A stretch of 64,000 bases of DNA from Streptomyces sp. NBC_01288. Lineage in GTDB: Bacteria; Actinomycetota; Actinomycetes; Streptomycetales; Streptomycetaceae. The stretch covers positions 1,798,001 to 1,862,000 of the forward strand of contig NZ_CP108427.1 in assembly GCF_035982055.1 (NCBI RefSeq). The letters are read 5' to 3'. Positions 62,817-64,000 of the stretch are shown here, piece by piece. Under the pieces are notes generated by a model, which was given only the letters and a program-made list of their open reading frames with translations, made no database searches and was not told the DNA's origin. The stretch's first letter is position 1, and each line of letters opens with the position of its first letter. Made by a program: the position numbers and the translations under genes.

Positions 62817-62837
62817 GCGCCGCACCGGGCCGACAAC

Positions 62838-63413
62838 TCACCGCTGCCGCGGAATCCGCCCCAGCGCGTGCACCGCCGCCTCCGCCAGTGCCGGGTGGGC
62901 GAGCGCGTCGTTCAGTACCGGTCTGGCGCGCGGGTCGGCCAGTGCGCCGAGGCCCTCCACGCAGGCCAGCGCCACGCGGCGGTACGGGTCGTGGGGGCGC
63001 AGGCGGCGCTGGAGGGTGGTGATGAGCGCGGGGACGGACTCGGGGGCGTGGAGGTCGGCCAGGAGGCGGACGGGGTGCAGGGCGTAGGCGACGCGGAGTT
63101 CGTTGGTGGCGAGGGCGGCGGCCGCGCGGGCGGTGCGGGGGTCGTCGAGGCGGGCCAGGGCGTACGCGGCGGAGGCGCAGCGCTGCGGGTCACGGTGGTT
63201 GAGGAGGAGGACGAGAGACTCGAAGGCACGTCGGTCGCCGGCGAGGCCCAGGCGGAACGCGGCCAACTCCCTTGCCCACAGCGGATGGCCGGGGGCGGTG
63301 AGGACCTCCGCCAGTTCGTCGAGGTCGCCGGTCGCCACGAGTCGCTCGTACGGCACCGCTCCTCCCGACTCCTGCCGTAAGCGCTCCGTGAGTGATCGCA
63401 ACTCTTCGTCCAT
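62838..63413 (-). CDS. HEAT-repeat protein
   Basis: A 191-residue protein of paired helices: LDELAEVLTAPGHPLWARELAAFRLGLAG, AFESLVLLLNHRDPQRCASAAYALARLDD, VPALITTLQRRLRPHDPYRRVALACVEGLG and RPVLNDALAHPALAEAAVHALGRI. These are HEAT/PBS-lyase-type repeats for protein binding. Homologues are sometimes labelled 'adenylosuccinate lyase' in this genomic spot, but no lyase motif is present. It is divergent from the hydroxyacyl-CoA dehydrogenase gene. Confidence 0.85.
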   Translation of the reverse strand: MDEELRSLTERLRQESGGAVPYERLVATGDLDELAEVLTAPGHPLWARELAAFRLGLAGDRRAFESLVLLLNHRDPQRCASAAYALARLDDPRTARAAAALATNELRVAYALHPVRLLADLHAPESVPALITTLQRRLRPHDPYRRVALACVEGLGALADPRARPVLNDALAHPALAEAAVHALGRIPRQR

Positions 63414-63753
63414 GAAACCGAGCCTATGGGTGTCACAGGAAGCCCGGGACCTACATCACAAACTCGGGGGCTGGCGCGCTCGTTACTCACCGGTTAAGCT
63501 CAGGTGAGCGAGTTACCCACTCGCGTATCTCCTTACGGCGGCCTGGTGACGCAGCCGCCGTGAGTGCAGTCGGTTCGGTGCCTCGTGTACCGCGGTACGA
63601 CCAGGCCTGGGACAGGGCCGGTCGGAACTCCCTCTTCTCGCCGGGCGTGTGCGCTCGTTGCCCGGTATCACCCGCACTCCTTCTCGCACTCCGTGCGCCC
63701 CTCGGCGTACGGAGTGCGCTCCCAGTCGTCACCCTCATTCCAGGAGTCCCACG
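63414..63753. promoter_or_regulatory. 340-bp divergent intergenic region with one inverted repeat
   Basis: I see no gene in this space between the HEAT-repeat and dehydrogenase starts. CTCACC (63486-63491) and GGTGAG (63503-63508) are inverted around 11 bases, with further imperfect pairing outward (GTTACTCAC / GTGAGCGAGTTAC). This may be an operator for the dehydrogenase. No convincing -35/-10 pair is assigned. Confidence 0.4.
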
Positions 63754-64000
63754 ATGGCAGCTCCCCTGTCCGACGCTCCCCTGTCCCCGTTCAAGACCAT
63801 TGCCGTCGTCGGTCTCGGCACGATGGGCACCGGTATCACCGAGGTCCTCGCCCGGGCCGGCCGCGAGGTCGTCGGCATCGACGTCAGCGAGGCCGCGACC
63901 GCGCACGCCGTCGCCGCCCTGGAGACCGCGACCGCCCACGCCGTGCGACGCGGCCGGCTGACCGAGCAGGAGCGCACCGACGCCCTGGCCCGCGTCCGCA
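63754..64000 (+). CDS. 3-hydroxyacyl-CoA dehydrogenase family protein (3' truncated by window)
   Basis: 82 codons are seen from ATG 63754 (CAGGAG upstream). The Rossmann start TIAVVGLGTMGTGITEVLARAGREVVGIDVSE matches 3-hydroxybutyryl/acyl-CoA dehydrogenases (GxGxMGxGI), binding NAD. The remainder lies outside the window, so the size and any second domain are not known. Confidence 0.88.
   Translation, partial: MAAPLSDAPLSPFKTIAVVGLGTMGTGITEVLARAGREVVGIDVSEAATAHAVAALETATAHAVRRGRLTEQERTDALARVR

Overview
This is a stretch of linear-chromosome-type DNA from an actinomycete, almost certainly Streptomyces. The evidence is very high G+C with G/C at third codon positions, many GTG and TTG starts, leaderless-type promoters, ATGA/GTGA gene overlaps, and families typical of the genus: DUF5753 XRE regulators with a DUF574 methyltransferase, DUF6158 and DUF6204 proteins, a SigB/F-type sigma factor, a SpoIIE phosphatase with a fused RsbW-like kinase domain, and many secreted carbohydrate-active enzymes. 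About 55 protein genes are supported, two of them running off the window ends. There is one insertion sequence. I see no rRNA, tRNA, CRISPR array or biosynthetic gene cluster.

Layout. 1-3.6 kb: plant cell wall enzymes, a GH74 xyloglucanase with CBM2 and a PL11 rhamnogalacturonan lyase. 3.6-11.1 kb: a frameshifted WYL regulator with a palindromic operator facing a two-gene operon, two methyltransferases, a pterin carbinolamine dehydratase, an ADP-ribosylglycohydrolase, two XRE regulators and an orphan narJ. 11.1-20.6 kb: a stand-alone dnaK with a HspR-type site in its promoter, OsmC, a MoxR ATPase/VWA pair, a holin-like/phosphodiesterase fusion, a degenerate recombinase-like protein, an MBL hydrolase and DedA. 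20.7-30.3 kb: an MBL/pseudo-aminotransferase operon, a stress sigma factor, an ABC-F protein, a histidine phosphatase and a PAP2/lipid kinase fusion. 30.4-39 kb: transketolase, an IS5-family element, VOC, DUF5107, DUF6204, GNAT, LapA and a secreted CocE-type hydrolase under a TetR-like operator.

39-44.1 kb is a tight four-gene peptidase operon (M55 D-aminopeptidase, M20, S9, S66 LD-carboxypeptidase), which looks like a muropeptide or D-amino-acid peptide scavenging unit. 44.1-50.4 kb holds two convergent secreted glucanases acting on fungal wall polymers: a modular GH87 alpha-1,3-glucanase broken by one in-frame TGA, and a GH64 beta-1,3-glucanase with a clear promoter overlapped by a CebR-like operator. 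50.4-58.7 kb: thioesterase, TetR, methyltransferase, SpoIIE phosphatase, a DHA2 MFS transporter with a carboxypeptidase-regulatory-like tail, and SRPBCC. 58.9-64 kb: a radical SAM protein behind a LexA-type SOS box, a secreted S33 peptidase, RidA spanned by a perfect 19-bp inverted repeat, GNAT, a HEAT-repeat protein, and the start of a 3-hydroxyacyl-CoA dehydrogenase.

The strongest unexpected signals are two single-base lesions (WYL regulator, GH87), a canonical -1 slippery heptamer in the transposase, several sharp operators, an aminotransferase-fold protein without its PLP lysine, and the RidA inverted repeat. I do not see a wholly new multi-gene system. The best candidates for undescribed biology are the peptidase operon, the pseudo-aminotransferase/MBL pair and the RidA inverted repeat.
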